From: JBFFSQ01 sp041572275
GTDB lineage: Bacteria > Pseudomonadota > Gammaproteobacteria > SZUA-229
Assembly: GCA_041572275.1 (NCBI GenBank)
Contig: JBFFSQ010000054.1
Coordinates: 1-16,237 of the forward strand
Direction of reading: 5' to 3'
DNA: 16,237 nucleotides
Under the pieces are notes generated by a model. The model saw nothing but the letters and a program-made list of their open reading frames with translations, was not told where the DNA came from and did no database searches. A program made the position numbers and the translations under genes. Of the stretch, positions 8,179 through 15,654 are shown piece by piece (position 1 is the stretch's first letter; every line of letters starts with the position of its first letter).

Positions 8179-9261
8179 TTAACGTATTTTCAACGATGCC
8201 AGACCAATTAAAACCAGCACCACTGTAATAATCCAGAACCGCACAATCACCCGTGGCTCTGGCCAACCCTTCAATTCAAAGTGATGATGCAAGGGTGCCA
8301 TTCTAAAAATGCGTCGCCCCGTCAACTTGAATGAAGCCACCTGTAAAATTACCGATACCGTTTCCATCACAAACACACCTCCCATGATGACCAGCACCAG
8401 CTCCTGGCGCACCAGTACTGCGACCACACCCAGGGCAGCCCCTAAAGCCAGGGCACCGACATCACCCATGAAAACCTGGGCTGGGTAGGTGTTAAACCAC
8501 AGAAAACCGAGTCCAGCACCCACCAGGGCCGCACAGAACACTATCAGTTCACCGACACCGGCGACGTAAGGAATACCCAGATATTCAGCAAAATTCACAT
8601 GGCCTGTGACATAGGCGAATACTGCCAGCGCACCGGCCACCATCACCGTTGGTAAAATGGCCAGGCCATCCAGACCATCGGTCAGATTCACCGCATTACT
8701 GCTACCCACAATGGTCAGATAGGCCAAAATAACAAACCCCCAACCCAGGGGAATAAAAGCATCTTTTACGAAAGGAACAATTAATTGTGTTTCTATGGGT
8801 TGCTGCGCTGTGTAGTAGATATAAAATGCAGCAGCAAAACCAAAAATTGTTTGCCAGGAATACTTGGCTCTGGCTGAAAGCCCTTTACTACTACCACCGA
8901 CCAGTTTTTTATAATCATCAACAAAACCAACCGCTCCAAACAACAAGGTCACCAGTAAGGTAACCCAGACCTGGCGATTATTCAGATCACTCCACAGCAG
9001 GGTACTAATCGCCACAGCAATCAGGATAAGCGCACCACCCATGGTTGGTGTACCTGCTTTTGACAAATGTGTTTCTGGACCATCATCACGCACGACCTGA
9101 CCAATCTTGTATGTCGACAATCGACGAATCATCGTTGGACCAATCCAGAGCGATATCAACAATGCGGTTAGAGTTCCCAGAATTGCCCGCAAGGTCAGAT
9201 ACCGAAACACATTAAATCCACTGTGGTACTGTTGCAGATAATCCGCCAGTAACAAAAGCAT
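8179..9261 (-). CDS. mraY: Phospho-N-acetylmuramoyl-pentapeptide transferase (lipid I synthase)
   Basis: MraY is a polytopic inner-membrane enzyme that transfers phospho-MurNAc-pentapeptide from UDP to undecaprenyl phosphate, giving lipid I. The length of 360 residues is identical to E. coli MraY, with about ten hydrophobic helices. Diagnostic motifs: RDDGPETHLSKAGTPTMGG (58-76); FVDDYKKL with the Asp pair at 115-116; GSSNAVNLTDGLDGLA (186-201); MGDVGALALGAALG (265-278) with the catalytic Asp at 267; and the cytoplasmic MAPLHHHFELKGWPE (321-335), with the three histidines at 325-327 typical of MraY. The ATG at 9261 shares one base with the murF TAA (TAATG). The enzyme acts after MurF and before MurG. 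Confidence 0.98.
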   Translation of the reverse strand: MLLLLADYLQQYHSGFNVFRYLTLRAILGTLTALLISLWIGPTMIRRLSTYKIGQVVRDDGPETHLSKAGTPTMGGALILIAVAISTLLWSDLNNRQVWVTLLVTLLFGAVGFVDDYKKLVGGSSKGLSARAKYSWQTIFGFAAAFYIYYTAQQPIETQLIVPFVKDAFIPLGWGFVILAYLTIVGSSNAVNLTDGLDGLAILPTVMVAGALAVFAYVTGHVNFAEYLGIPYVAGVGELIVFCAALVGAGLGFLWFNTYPAQVFMGDVGALALGAALGVVAVLVRQELVLVIMGGVFVMETVSVILQVASFKLTGRRIFRMAPLHHHFELKGWPEPRVIVRFWIITVVLVLIGLASLKIR

Positions 9262-10604
9262 TACGCCGTCTCCCCCACCAGTGCCTCGACAATCTGCTCC
9301 ATATGCATTGATCGAGAACCTTTTATTAGAACATTCACATCACTGCCTGAATGTTTTTTTATGTATGTGATTAATGCGTCCTGGTTGAGAAAATGCGTAG
9401 CATTTTCACCAAATGACCTAACGGCCTCCTGACTGTTTTCGCCTATCGCTAACAGGCAATGCAATTTTTTCTGTTTTGCTGAACGCCCAGCCTGCTGATG
9501 TAATGCTCGACTGTCTTCACCCAGCTCTCCCATATCACCCAATACAAGCCAATGCCGTCCGTCCATCTGCGTCAATACATCAAGGCCTGCATCCAATGAA
9601 GCCGGATTAGCATTGTAGGTATCATCAATCACTTTCATGCCTGATTGTGTGGTGTATACATTCAGTCGTCCCTTCACTGATTTAAAACGACTCAGTGCAC
9701 GCTGAACATCCTCCAGCGTGGCACCAGCCGCTATGCTTGCCGCTGTTGCTGCCAGAGCATTCATTGCATTATGCTGTCCAGGCAAAGCCAACTTCAGCTC
9801 ACAACGACCATCCACAGTTGTTATAGCTAAATGACCACCCGCCTCACTCGGTTGCCACTCACCCTTCACGTCTGCATCCTGTGCCTGCAAACCAAAACGC
9901 AGGACCTCTTTATGCTCACAAAGCGTCAACCAGTAGGCTGCATATGCATCATCGGCATTTATTACCGCTGTACCTGTTTCTTGCAAGCCGGCATAAATTT
10001 CACCTTTCGCTCTCGCGACACCTTCAATTGAACCAAAACCTTCAAGGTGCGCTGGCCCTGCATTGGTAATTACTGCCACATCAGGCCTGGTTAACTGCGT
10101 TAAATAATCAATTTCACCCGAATGATTAGCGCCCATTTCAATCACGGCGAACTCGTCATTCTCTCTAATACGTAACAAGGTTAATGGCAGACCAATATCA
10201 TTATTAAAATTACCCCGAGTGGCTAACACCTGACCTTTCTCACTCAGGATTGACGCAACCATTTCTTTAACCGTGGTCTTACCATTGCTACCGGTGATAC
10301 CAATGACCGGACCCTTAAACTGTAAACGCCAGGCCGCTGCTAACTCACCCAGAGCAAGCCGGGTATCAACCACCTGAATCTGTGGCAGTGACGAGTCCAT
10401 CAACTGACTCACCACGACACCAACTGCACCACCCCGCTCAGCATCTGCAATAAAATCATGACCATCAAAACGCTCACCTTTTAGAGCCACATACAAGGCG
10501 CCTGACTCAATGCTGCGAGTGTCTGTCGAGACACTGTCAAACACACAGTCACCACCTCGTAGCGGTGCTGCTAAGACTTGACTGGCTTGCACCATTGTCA
10601 TCAT
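9261..10604 (-). CDS. murF: UDP-N-acetylmuramoyl-tripeptide--D-alanyl-D-alanine ligase
   Basis: MurF is a cytoplasmic Mur ligase that adds the D-Ala-D-Ala made by Ddl to UDP-MurNAc-tripeptide, the last soluble step. The 447 residues fit the family (E. coli 452). Seen: an N-terminal domain with VSTDTRSIESGALYVALKGERFDGHDF (25-51); the ATP-binding GITGSNGKTTVKEM (102-115); RGNFNNDIGLPLTLL; AVIEMGANHSGEIDYLT; VITNAGPAHLEGFGS; LPGQHNAMNALAA; and the C-terminal VIDDTYNANPASLDAGL, LGDMGELGEDS and IKGSRSMHMEQIVEAL. The NAGPAHLEGFGS and DTYNANP segments separate MurF from MurE. The ATG at 10604 overlaps the murE TGA by 4 nt (ATGATGA); in-frame ATGs at codons 2 and 4 are alternative starts. Codon use looks like that of its neighbours. 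Confidence 0.97.
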   Translation of the reverse strand: MMTMVQASQVLAAPLRGGDCVFDSVSTDTRSIESGALYVALKGERFDGHDFIADAERGGAVGVVVSQLMDSSLPQIQVVDTRLALGELAAAWRLQFKGPVIGITGSNGKTTVKEMVASILSEKGQVLATRGNFNNDIGLPLTLLRIRENDEFAVIEMGANHSGEIDYLTQLTRPDVAVITNAGPAHLEGFGSIEGVARAKGEIYAGLQETGTAVINADDAYAAYWLTLCEHKEVLRFGLQAQDADVKGEWQPSEAGGHLAITTVDGRCELKLALPGQHNAMNALAATAASIAAGATLEDVQRALSRFKSVKGRLNVYTTQSGMKVIDDTYNANPASLDAGLDVLTQMDGRHWLVLGDMGELGEDSRALHQQAGRSAKQKKLHCLLAIGENSQEAVRSFGENATHFLNQDALITYIKKHSGSDVNVLIKGSRSMHMEQIVEALVGETA

Positions 10605-12130
10605 TCAACCAGCCCCAGACATTCACGCACAACCTGTGTATCACTGAATGGCAACTTTTCTCGTCCGATAATCTGATAATCTTCATGCCCCTTACCGGCC
10701 ACCAGTACAATATCCCTCGCCGTCGCCTGACTAATTGCGGTGGCAATTGCCTGCTGACGATCTTGAATAACATCAATGAGTGATTGGTCACTAAAGCCTG
10801 ACTGGATATCCATGATAATTTGCTCTGTATTTTCAGTGCGCGGATTATCATTGGTTACAATCACTCTGTCTGCGAACTCCTCAGCAGCTTTAGCCATCAA
10901 CGGTCGTTTACCCTTATCGCGATCACCGCCGCAACCAAAAACACAATAGAGCTCATGCTCACAATGTTTACGCAAGGTTCGCAAAACAGACTCCAGAGCC
11001 TGAGGTGTATGTGCATAATCAACAATTACCAGTGGCCGACCTTCGGCATAAAAGGACTCCATGCGACCCGCCACGGTAACCAGGTTCTCGATGCGCTTAA
11101 CCGCATCTGCAAATGGAATCTCTTTAATCAACAGCACAGCCAGCGTTGCCAGCGCATTCGCCACATTAAATTCCCCCAGCAGGGGCAAATACGCATCCTG
11201 TTCACCCATGGGTGAACAGATATGAATCAATTGACCAGCAGACTGTGTTTCAATACGGCTTACTGTCAGCATATTTTCAACACTGTCTTCCACTTCACTC
11301 TGCAGACTGTAACCCCACACTGTCATTTGCTGTTTAAGCTCAACGGCTAACTGACGACCAAATGCATCATCCATATTCAACACCGCCGCCTTCAAACCAG
11401 GCTGTTTAAACAGGCGCTTTTTGGCTTTTGCATAGGCATCAAGGTCACCGTGATAATCAAGATGGTCACGCCCGAGATTGGTGAGGACCGCCACATCAAG
11501 CTGTACAGCATCGAGACGACCCTGATCAAGACCATGAGAGGAGACCTCCATAGCGACGCTCTCAGCTCCAGTATCATAAAGCTCTGTTAACAATCGATGC
11601 AGTTGAATCACATCTGGCGTTGTGTGCGTTGCAGGCATCAACCGTCCCATAATGCCGTTACCGATAGTACCGATGACAGCACTGCGATGATTAGGCTCAT
11701 CCAGTGCCTGAGCAATAAAATGACTCACCGATGTTTTACCATCAGTACCGGTAACACCCACAGTAAACAAATCTTTTGATGGCTCCTGATAAAATCGACT
11801 GGCTATCTCACCCAGTTTCTCTTTCAGGTTGTACACTGGAATACAAATAGCGCGTGTCATCAAGGCTGAGAGAATCTCCTGGCAATAGGCATCGAACTTA
11901 CGATCACACAAAACAGCAATCGCCCCCTTGCTTATAGCCGCCTCAGCAAACGCCAAACCATGATCAGTCTGTCCCGCCAGTGCCACAAAAACATTTCCTG
12001 GCTGGACTTCTCGACTATCCAGACATAAGCCTGTAACCGGAACATCTGGCAAACAGTCGATTGTCACAAAAGCTGACAACAATTGCTTAAGTGTCATACC
12101 CTGATCTTCTAATTTCATTGCCGCCATCAT
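10601..12130 (-). CDS. murE: UDP-N-acetylmuramoyl-L-alanyl-D-glutamate--meso-diaminopimelate ligase
   Basis: MurE is a cytoplasmic Mur ligase that adds the third stem-peptide residue. The DNPR motif at 428-431 (VTNDNPRTEN) is the signature for meso-diaminopimelate rather than lysine, so the peptidoglycan is of the usual Gram-negative type. The 509 residues slightly exceed E. coli MurE (495). Also seen: GLCLDSREVQPGNVFVAL (34-51); the P-loop GVTGTDGKTSV (125-135); THTTPD (168-173); MEVSSHGLDQGR (194-205); NLGRDHLDYHGD (218-229), followed by Lys237, the probable carbamylated lysine; VAGRMESF; VDYAHTPQALE (370-380); GCGGDRDKGKRP (399-410); and AGKGHEDYQ (478-486). The ATG at 12130 overlaps the ftsI TGA by 4 nt and has a GGAGGG 7 nt upstream. 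Codons 2 and 5 are also ATG. Confidence 0.98.
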   Translation of the reverse strand: MMAAMKLEDQGMTLKQLLSAFVTIDCLPDVPVTGLCLDSREVQPGNVFVALAGQTDHGLAFAEAAISKGAIAVLCDRKFDAYCQEILSALMTRAICIPVYNLKEKLGEIASRFYQEPSKDLFTVGVTGTDGKTSVSHFIAQALDEPNHRSAVIGTIGNGIMGRLMPATHTTPDVIQLHRLLTELYDTGAESVAMEVSSHGLDQGRLDAVQLDVAVLTNLGRDHLDYHGDLDAYAKAKKRLFKQPGLKAAVLNMDDAFGRQLAVELKQQMTVWGYSLQSEVEDSVENMLTVSRIETQSAGQLIHICSPMGEQDAYLPLLGEFNVANALATLAVLLIKEIPFADAVKRIENLVTVAGRMESFYAEGRPLVIVDYAHTPQALESVLRTLRKHCEHELYCVFGCGGDRDKGKRPLMAKAAEEFADRVIVTNDNPRTENTEQIIMDIQSGFSDQSLIDVIQDRQQAIATAISQATARDIVLVAGKGHEDYQIIGREKLPFSDTQVVRECLGLVE

Positions 12131-13830
12131 GCGTTGTCCCTCCGAGAATTCTTCATCACCAGATGCAAGTCATCCGGTGGAATATCGAGTAATCGCAAAG
12201 CACCTGACATCACTTTTGAAAACACTGGACCAGCTACCTGGCCGCCAAAATACTCGCCCTTACTGGGCTCATCCAGCACCACCACCATAACAAGGCGCGG
12301 ATCTGATGCCGGTGCCATGCCGGCAAAAATCGACATATAGCGGTCCTCAGCATAACCGCCAGCTATAAATTTATGTACCGTGCCTGTCTTACCCGCGACA
12401 CGGTAATTTGGCACCTGCGCTCGTGCACCGGTACCTTCTTCACTGACCACCTGCTCCATCATGGCCCGTATTTGACGTGCAGTTGTTTCTGTCATGACCC
12501 GCTCACCGTGCGGCTGCTCATTGATACGCAAAAAGCTCACCGGATACATCAGCCCACCATTTGCTAACGCAGCGTAGGCACGCGCCAGTTGCAGTGGCGT
12601 CACCGACAAACCATAACCAAATGCCATGGCTGCACGCTCAAAATCACCTAACTGCCCTACATTCAATCGACCTGTAGCCTCACCGGGGAAACCACTACCA
12701 GTATCCATTCCTAGTCCCAGCTTCATATACATCTCTAGCTGCTGATCCTGATCCAGTGACAGCGCCACCTTACTGATGCCCACATTACTCGACTTCAAAA
12801 TAATGCCCGCCAAATCAAGCTTGCCGTAATTTCGGTGATCTTTAATCAGGTTACCCTGTACGCGCATATATCCCGGCTCAGTATGCACGTTATCCCGAAA
12901 ATGCCAGCCACCACTTTCCAACGCGGCCGCCAGGGTGATCGGTTTCATAGTCGAGCCCGGCTCAAACACATCCGTTACCCCTCGATTGCGATATACACCC
13001 GGCTTTAACTGGCTTCGGTTATTGGCATTGAAAAACGGTTGATTCACCATCGCCAGCACTTCACCCTTTTTTACATCCAGCACTACAGCTGAGCCAGCAA
13101 TCGCTGCGTGCTCCTTAACCGCTGCCTTCAAGGCCCGATAAGCCAAATACTGAACACGCCGATCCAGGCTTAACTGGATATCTTTGCCCGGCTCTGCCGC
13201 CTGCAGGCGCTCAACATCATCAATAGCACGACCAAGACGATCACGAATAACCCGTTTAGAACCTTCACGCCCAGTCAACCAATCATTAAATGCTAACTCC
13301 AGACCTTCCTGACCCTGGTCATCAACATTAGCGAAACCCAACACATGTGAGGTCACTTCGCCCGCTGGGTAGTAACGTTTATATTCCCGTTGCAAATACA
13401 CTCCTGGAAAAGCGCCGGCCCTTACCTGCTCTCCCAGCGCTGGCTCAATATGACGCCGCACGTACATAAATTCCCGTTGTGCATTCTTTTTCACCCGCGC
13501 CAGCAATGCCTTTGCATCCATCGACAGTAGACTAGCCAGCTGCGGCAGCTTTTCCTGGGCCTCCAACAATTCACCGGGATTTGCCCAGATACTGTCCACA
13601 GGCGTACTAATTGCTAATGGTTCACCGTTGCGATCGTAAATATCCCCCCGATGAGCTGGTGTGGTCACCACACGCAAATGCCGTGCATCACCCTGCTGTT
13701 GAAAAAAGGTCTGATTCAACACCTGCATATCGAGCGCACGCCATAACAACCCCATCATGGCCAACAAAAAAATACCCAACACGACATAACGTCGGAATAC
13801 ATAATTTGTGGTGCGAGAGACTTGTTTCAT
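12127..13830 (-). CDS. ftsI: Septal peptidoglycan transpeptidase FtsI (class B PBP, PBP3)
   Basis: FtsI is the monofunctional class B penicillin-binding protein that crosslinks septal peptidoglycan, working with FtsW. The 567 residues compare with 588 in E. coli. It has a short cytoplasmic tail, one membrane segment (about 13-31), then the periplasmic PBP-dimer domain with AHRGDIYDRNGEPLAIS (59-75), RRHIEP and REYKRYYPAGEVTSHVLGFAN. The transpeptidase domain follows, with the active-site STMK at 293-296 (Ser293 nucleophile), SSN at 347-349 and KTG at 481-483. All three penicillin-binding motifs are intact. The ATG at 13830 overlaps the ftsL TGA by 4 nt. Its place after ftsL in the cluster makes FtsI far more likely than PBP2. 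Confidence 0.98.
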   Translation of the reverse strand: MKQVSRTTNYVFRRYVVLGIFLLAMMGLLWRALDMQVLNQTFFQQQGDARHLRVVTTPAHRGDIYDRNGEPLAISTPVDSIWANPGELLEAQEKLPQLASLLSMDAKALLARVKKNAQREFMYVRRHIEPALGEQVRAGAFPGVYLQREYKRYYPAGEVTSHVLGFANVDDQGQEGLELAFNDWLTGREGSKRVIRDRLGRAIDDVERLQAAEPGKDIQLSLDRRVQYLAYRALKAAVKEHAAIAGSAVVLDVKKGEVLAMVNQPFFNANNRSQLKPGVYRNRGVTDVFEPGSTMKPITLAAALESGGWHFRDNVHTEPGYMRVQGNLIKDHRNYGKLDLAGIILKSSNVGISKVALSLDQDQQLEMYMKLGLGMDTGSGFPGEATGRLNVGQLGDFERAAMAFGYGLSVTPLQLARAYAALANGGLMYPVSFLRINEQPHGERVMTETTARQIRAMMEQVVSEEGTGARAQVPNYRVAGKTGTVHKFIAGGYAEDRYMSIFAGMAPASDPRLVMVVVLDEPSKGEYFGGQVAGPVFSKVMSGALRLLDIPPDDLHLVMKNSRRDNA

Positions 13831-14096
13831 GGCTGTATGTAAACAACCTCACTAGCTACGGGCAATTTCATATTCAGTCGCTTTCGTGCAATTCGTTCAA
13901 TTCGGCCATGAGCCGACCAGGCGCTCTGCTCCAGCTGTAAGCGCCCCCATTCCACATTGAGCTCATCAACCTGCTTACGCAGCTGCTCGAGCTCAACAAA
14001 TAATTTACGGCTTTCATGTCTGCTCATGATCACAGCAAACGCCGAAGCCATCACCACAGCCAGCAACAACGCCATCAGGATTAGCGATACCTTCAA
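13827..14096 (-). CDS. ftsL: Cell division protein FtsL, short form with TTG start
   Basis: FtsL is a small bitopic protein that forms the FtsQ-FtsB-FtsL complex and activates FtsW and FtsI. The product is 89 residues (E. coli 121). It consists of a membrane segment almost from the first residue (3-24), a periplasmic coiled coil (about 28-60, with heptad-like ELEQLRKQVDELNVEW) and the terminal RIERIARKRLNMKLP motif shared by FtsL proteins. The start is a TTG at 14096 that overlaps the rsmH TGA by 4 nt. A GGAG lies 8 nt before it. No ATG, GTG or TTG occurs between this codon and the in-frame stop 18 codons upstream, so a long cytoplasmic tail is not encoded here. Sequence similarity is low, as usual for FtsL; topology, motif and position carry the call. 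Confidence 0.93.
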   Translation of the reverse strand: MKVSLILMALLLAVVMASAFAVIMSRHESRKLFVELEQLRKQVDELNVEWGRLQLEQSAWSAHGRIERIARKRLNMKLPVASEVVYIQP

Positions 14097-15031
14097 CTCA
14101 CTCGCTCCAATACCCTGAGGACCGAGCTCCTCGACCGTGGATTTTGCTCAATCTCATCACGCCCCGGTTTAACCGCTTTACCCACCAGGCGAAACGGCAC
14201 TTCTATATCGCTCTGCATAACCGGGAGATCTTTTGGTAATTGAGGCCCTCTTGCCTTATCTCGCATAAATCGCTTTACCATCCGGTCTTCCAGCGAATGA
14301 AAACTGATCACTACCAGGCGTCCGCCCACAGCCAGCATATCTGCCGCTGATGACAACGCCCGCTCCAACACCTCAAGCTCACGATTAATATAAATACGAA
14401 TAGCCTGAAAACTACGGGTTGCCGGATGTTTATTTTTTTCTTTTTTCGGTACAGCCGCACTAATCAACTCAGCCAGCTGCAGCGTGCTTTCAATAGGCTC
14501 CAGCTGTCGCGCCGTCACGATCGCACGCGCGATACGCCGACCAAAACGTTCTTCACCATAGCGGAACAACACTGTCGCCAGATCTTTTTCAGACACCTCG
14601 GCCAACCATTGCGCCGCCGACTGACCTACGTCAGGGTTCATGCGCATATCCAGTGGACCCGGCTTCAGGAAACTGAAACCTCGGGACGCATCATCCAGCT
14701 GCGGTGATGACACCCCGATATCCAATAACACTCCATCCAGCTTTTGCTTTAATCCGCGCATCTCGACTATCCCCGCCAGAGATTCAAAGTTGCCATGGAC
14801 TATTTCAAAACGTGCATCTGATCCAAATTTTTCTTCTGCCACCTGTATCGCCTGAGGATCCTGGTCAATTGCCAGCAGACGCCCCCGCACACCCAAGTGC
14901 TCCAGTATCGCCTGAGCATGTCCGCCGCGACCAAAGGTCCCGTCCAGATAAACACCACTCGGCTTAATGGCTAACGCCGTTATCACCTCATCCAACAACA
15001 CAGGTCGGTGAGTATATTCTCCGTCCATCAT
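14093..15031 (-). CDS. rsmH: 16S rRNA (cytosine(1402)-N4)-methyltransferase RsmH
   Basis: RsmH (formerly MraW) uses S-adenosylmethionine to methylate N4 of C1402 in the 16S rRNA decoding site. The 312-residue length is essentially that of E. coli (313). Motifs: HRPVLLDEVI (8-17); the SAM-binding YLDGTFGRGGHAQAIL (28-43); LLAIDQDPQAI (52-62) with the ribose-binding Asp at 56; DGVLLDIGVSSPQLDDASRGFSF (99-121), a family signature; HPATRSFQAIRIYINRELE (202-220); VISFHSLEDRMVKRFMR (241-257); and the C-terminal NPRSRSSVLRVLER (297-310). The ATG at 15031 overlaps the mraZ TAA by one base, and a second ATG follows immediately. It is the second gene of dcw in most bacteria. Confidence 0.98.
   Translation of the reverse strand: MMDGEYTHRPVLLDEVITALAIKPSGVYLDGTFGRGGHAQAILEHLGVRGRLLAIDQDPQAIQVAEEKFGSDARFEIVHGNFESLAGIVEMRGLKQKLDGVLLDIGVSSPQLDDASRGFSFLKPGPLDMRMNPDVGQSAAQWLAEVSEKDLATVLFRYGEERFGRRIARAIVTARQLEPIESTLQLAELISAAVPKKEKNKHPATRSFQAIRIYINRELEVLERALSSAADMLAVGGRLVVISFHSLEDRMVKRFMRDKARGPQLPKDLPVMQSDIEVPFRLVGKAVKPGRDEIEQNPRSRSSVLRVLERVS
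14105..14108 (-). promoter_or_regulatory. Ribosome binding site supporting the TTG start of ftsL
   Basis: GGAG on the minus strand, inside the 3' end of rsmH, lies 8 nt before the TTG at 14096. It supports the non-ATG start, which otherwise rests on the position of the membrane segment and the 4-nt overlap with rsmH. Confidence 0.65.
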
Positions 15032-15489
15032 TACAATGACAGATCTTCCAGTGCTGACGGCATATCTCCATCGTCAGCATTCACATCCTCCAGCCAGGCA
15101 TTCTGGTTCTCCGTCCAGATCTGATCATCCCAGATCTCGAACTTTTTACCCTGACCAATCAGCACCACTTTTTTATCTAACTGCGCATATTCACGCAGCA
15201 TGGTAGGCAACAAAATACGCCCCTGACTATCCAGCTCAACCTCAGTAGCATGCCCAATTAGCAATCGCTGCAGCAATCGCGCCTGCTTGTTTAAACTTGG
15301 CAAACTCACCAACTTGGCCTCAATCACTTCCCATTCAGCCAGGGGATAGACCAGCAGGCAACGATCACGATCCACCGTCACCACCAGACGTCCACCACAG
15401 GTTTCCATTAAACGCTCACGATAACGGGCAGGCATCGCCATACGACCTTTCGCATCTACAGCTAGATTGTTTATGCCACGAAATATCAT
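15031..15489 (-). CDS. mraZ: Transcriptional regulator MraZ
   Basis: MraZ is an AbrB-like, ring-forming DNA-binding protein that regulates its own dcw promoter. From the ATG at 15489 it has 152 residues, the same as E. coli MraZ. It shows the duplicated SpoVT/AbrB fold with the two family DxxGR motifs: DAKGR at 12-16 (within MIFRGINNLAVDAKGRMAMP) and DSQGR at 87-91 (within IGHATEVELDSQGRILLP). CLLVYPLAEWEVIEAKL and KFEIWD are also typical, and the protein ends in LEDLSL, as in E. coli. The frame stays open upstream to a TTG at 15654, but that codon lies in the -35 box and the extra residues resemble nothing, so I reject it. There is no strong ribosome binding site before 15489. It is the first gene of the operon. 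Confidence 0.97.
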   Translation of the reverse strand: MIFRGINNLAVDAKGRMAMPARYRERLMETCGGRLVVTVDRDRCLLVYPLAEWEVIEAKLVSLPSLNKQARLLQRLLIGHATEVELDSQGRILLPTMLREYAQLDKKVVLIGQGKKFEIWDDQIWTENQNAWLEDVNADDGDMPSALEDLSL

Positions 15490-15591
15490 CTTGTTATTAG
15501 TGCTTGCCTGTATGCCGTATTGATAAGGACGTCGATCCACATCCAGTCTCGACCACCCTGCTCCACCACCCGAGAAAACGCAGATAAATAA

Positions 15592-15615
15592 ACCACACTT
15601 ACCCACTTTTCCCCA
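15592..15615 (-). promoter_or_regulatory. Predicted MraZ operator: TGGG/TGGG/TGGT repeats at 10-nt spacing
   Basis: On the minus strand, TGGG begins at 15615 and 15605 and TGGT at 15595, exactly 10 nt apart. E. coli MraZ is known to bind direct TGGGN repeats separated by 5 nt, which is the same period. The boxes lie immediately downstream of the predicted start site, where a bound MraZ ring could block transcription. The third box departs from the consensus by one base. Confidence 0.72.
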
Positions 15616-15624
15616 CTTTGACAA

Positions 15625-15654
15625 ACTATAGGTACCACACCCCCCCACTGTCAA
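15625..15654 (-). promoter_or_regulatory. Predicted sigma70-type promoter of the dcw operon (Pmra)
   Basis: On the minus strand there is a perfect -35 box, TTGACA (15654-15649), then an 18-nt spacer, then TATAGT (15630-15625), five of six matches to the -10 consensus. A T-rich stretch (GCTGTTTTTTAC) lies directly before the -35 and could act as an UP element. Transcription would start near 15618, giving an untranslated leader of about 130 nt before mraZ. The spacer includes a run of seven G (15646-15640) and overlaps candidate MraZ boxes. No other comparably good promoter was noticed between rnpB and mraZ. The start site is a prediction. Confidence 0.8.
15634..15647 (-). promoter_or_regulatory. 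Possible additional MraZ box pair within the promoter spacer
   Basis: On the minus strand TGGG begins at 15647 and TGGT at 15637, again 10 nt apart, inside the spacer between the -35 and -10 boxes. The first box is embedded in the G7 run, so its register is ambiguous. It would place MraZ directly over the promoter. Support is weaker than for the downstream set. Confidence 0.45.

Noticed and set aside
8162..8266. A longer murD starting at 8266 inside mraY
   Set aside because: The extra 35 residues come from the mraY C-terminal coding region read in another frame and do not resemble the start of MurD; the Rossmann motif sits correctly after the ATG at 8161 or 8149.
15490..15654. A 55-codon in-frame extension of mraZ beginning at a TTG at 15654
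   Set aside because: The TTG is part of the TTGACA -35 box, the predicted transcript starts downstream of it, the added residues match no MraZ, and the ATG at 15489 gives exactly the normal 152-residue protein.
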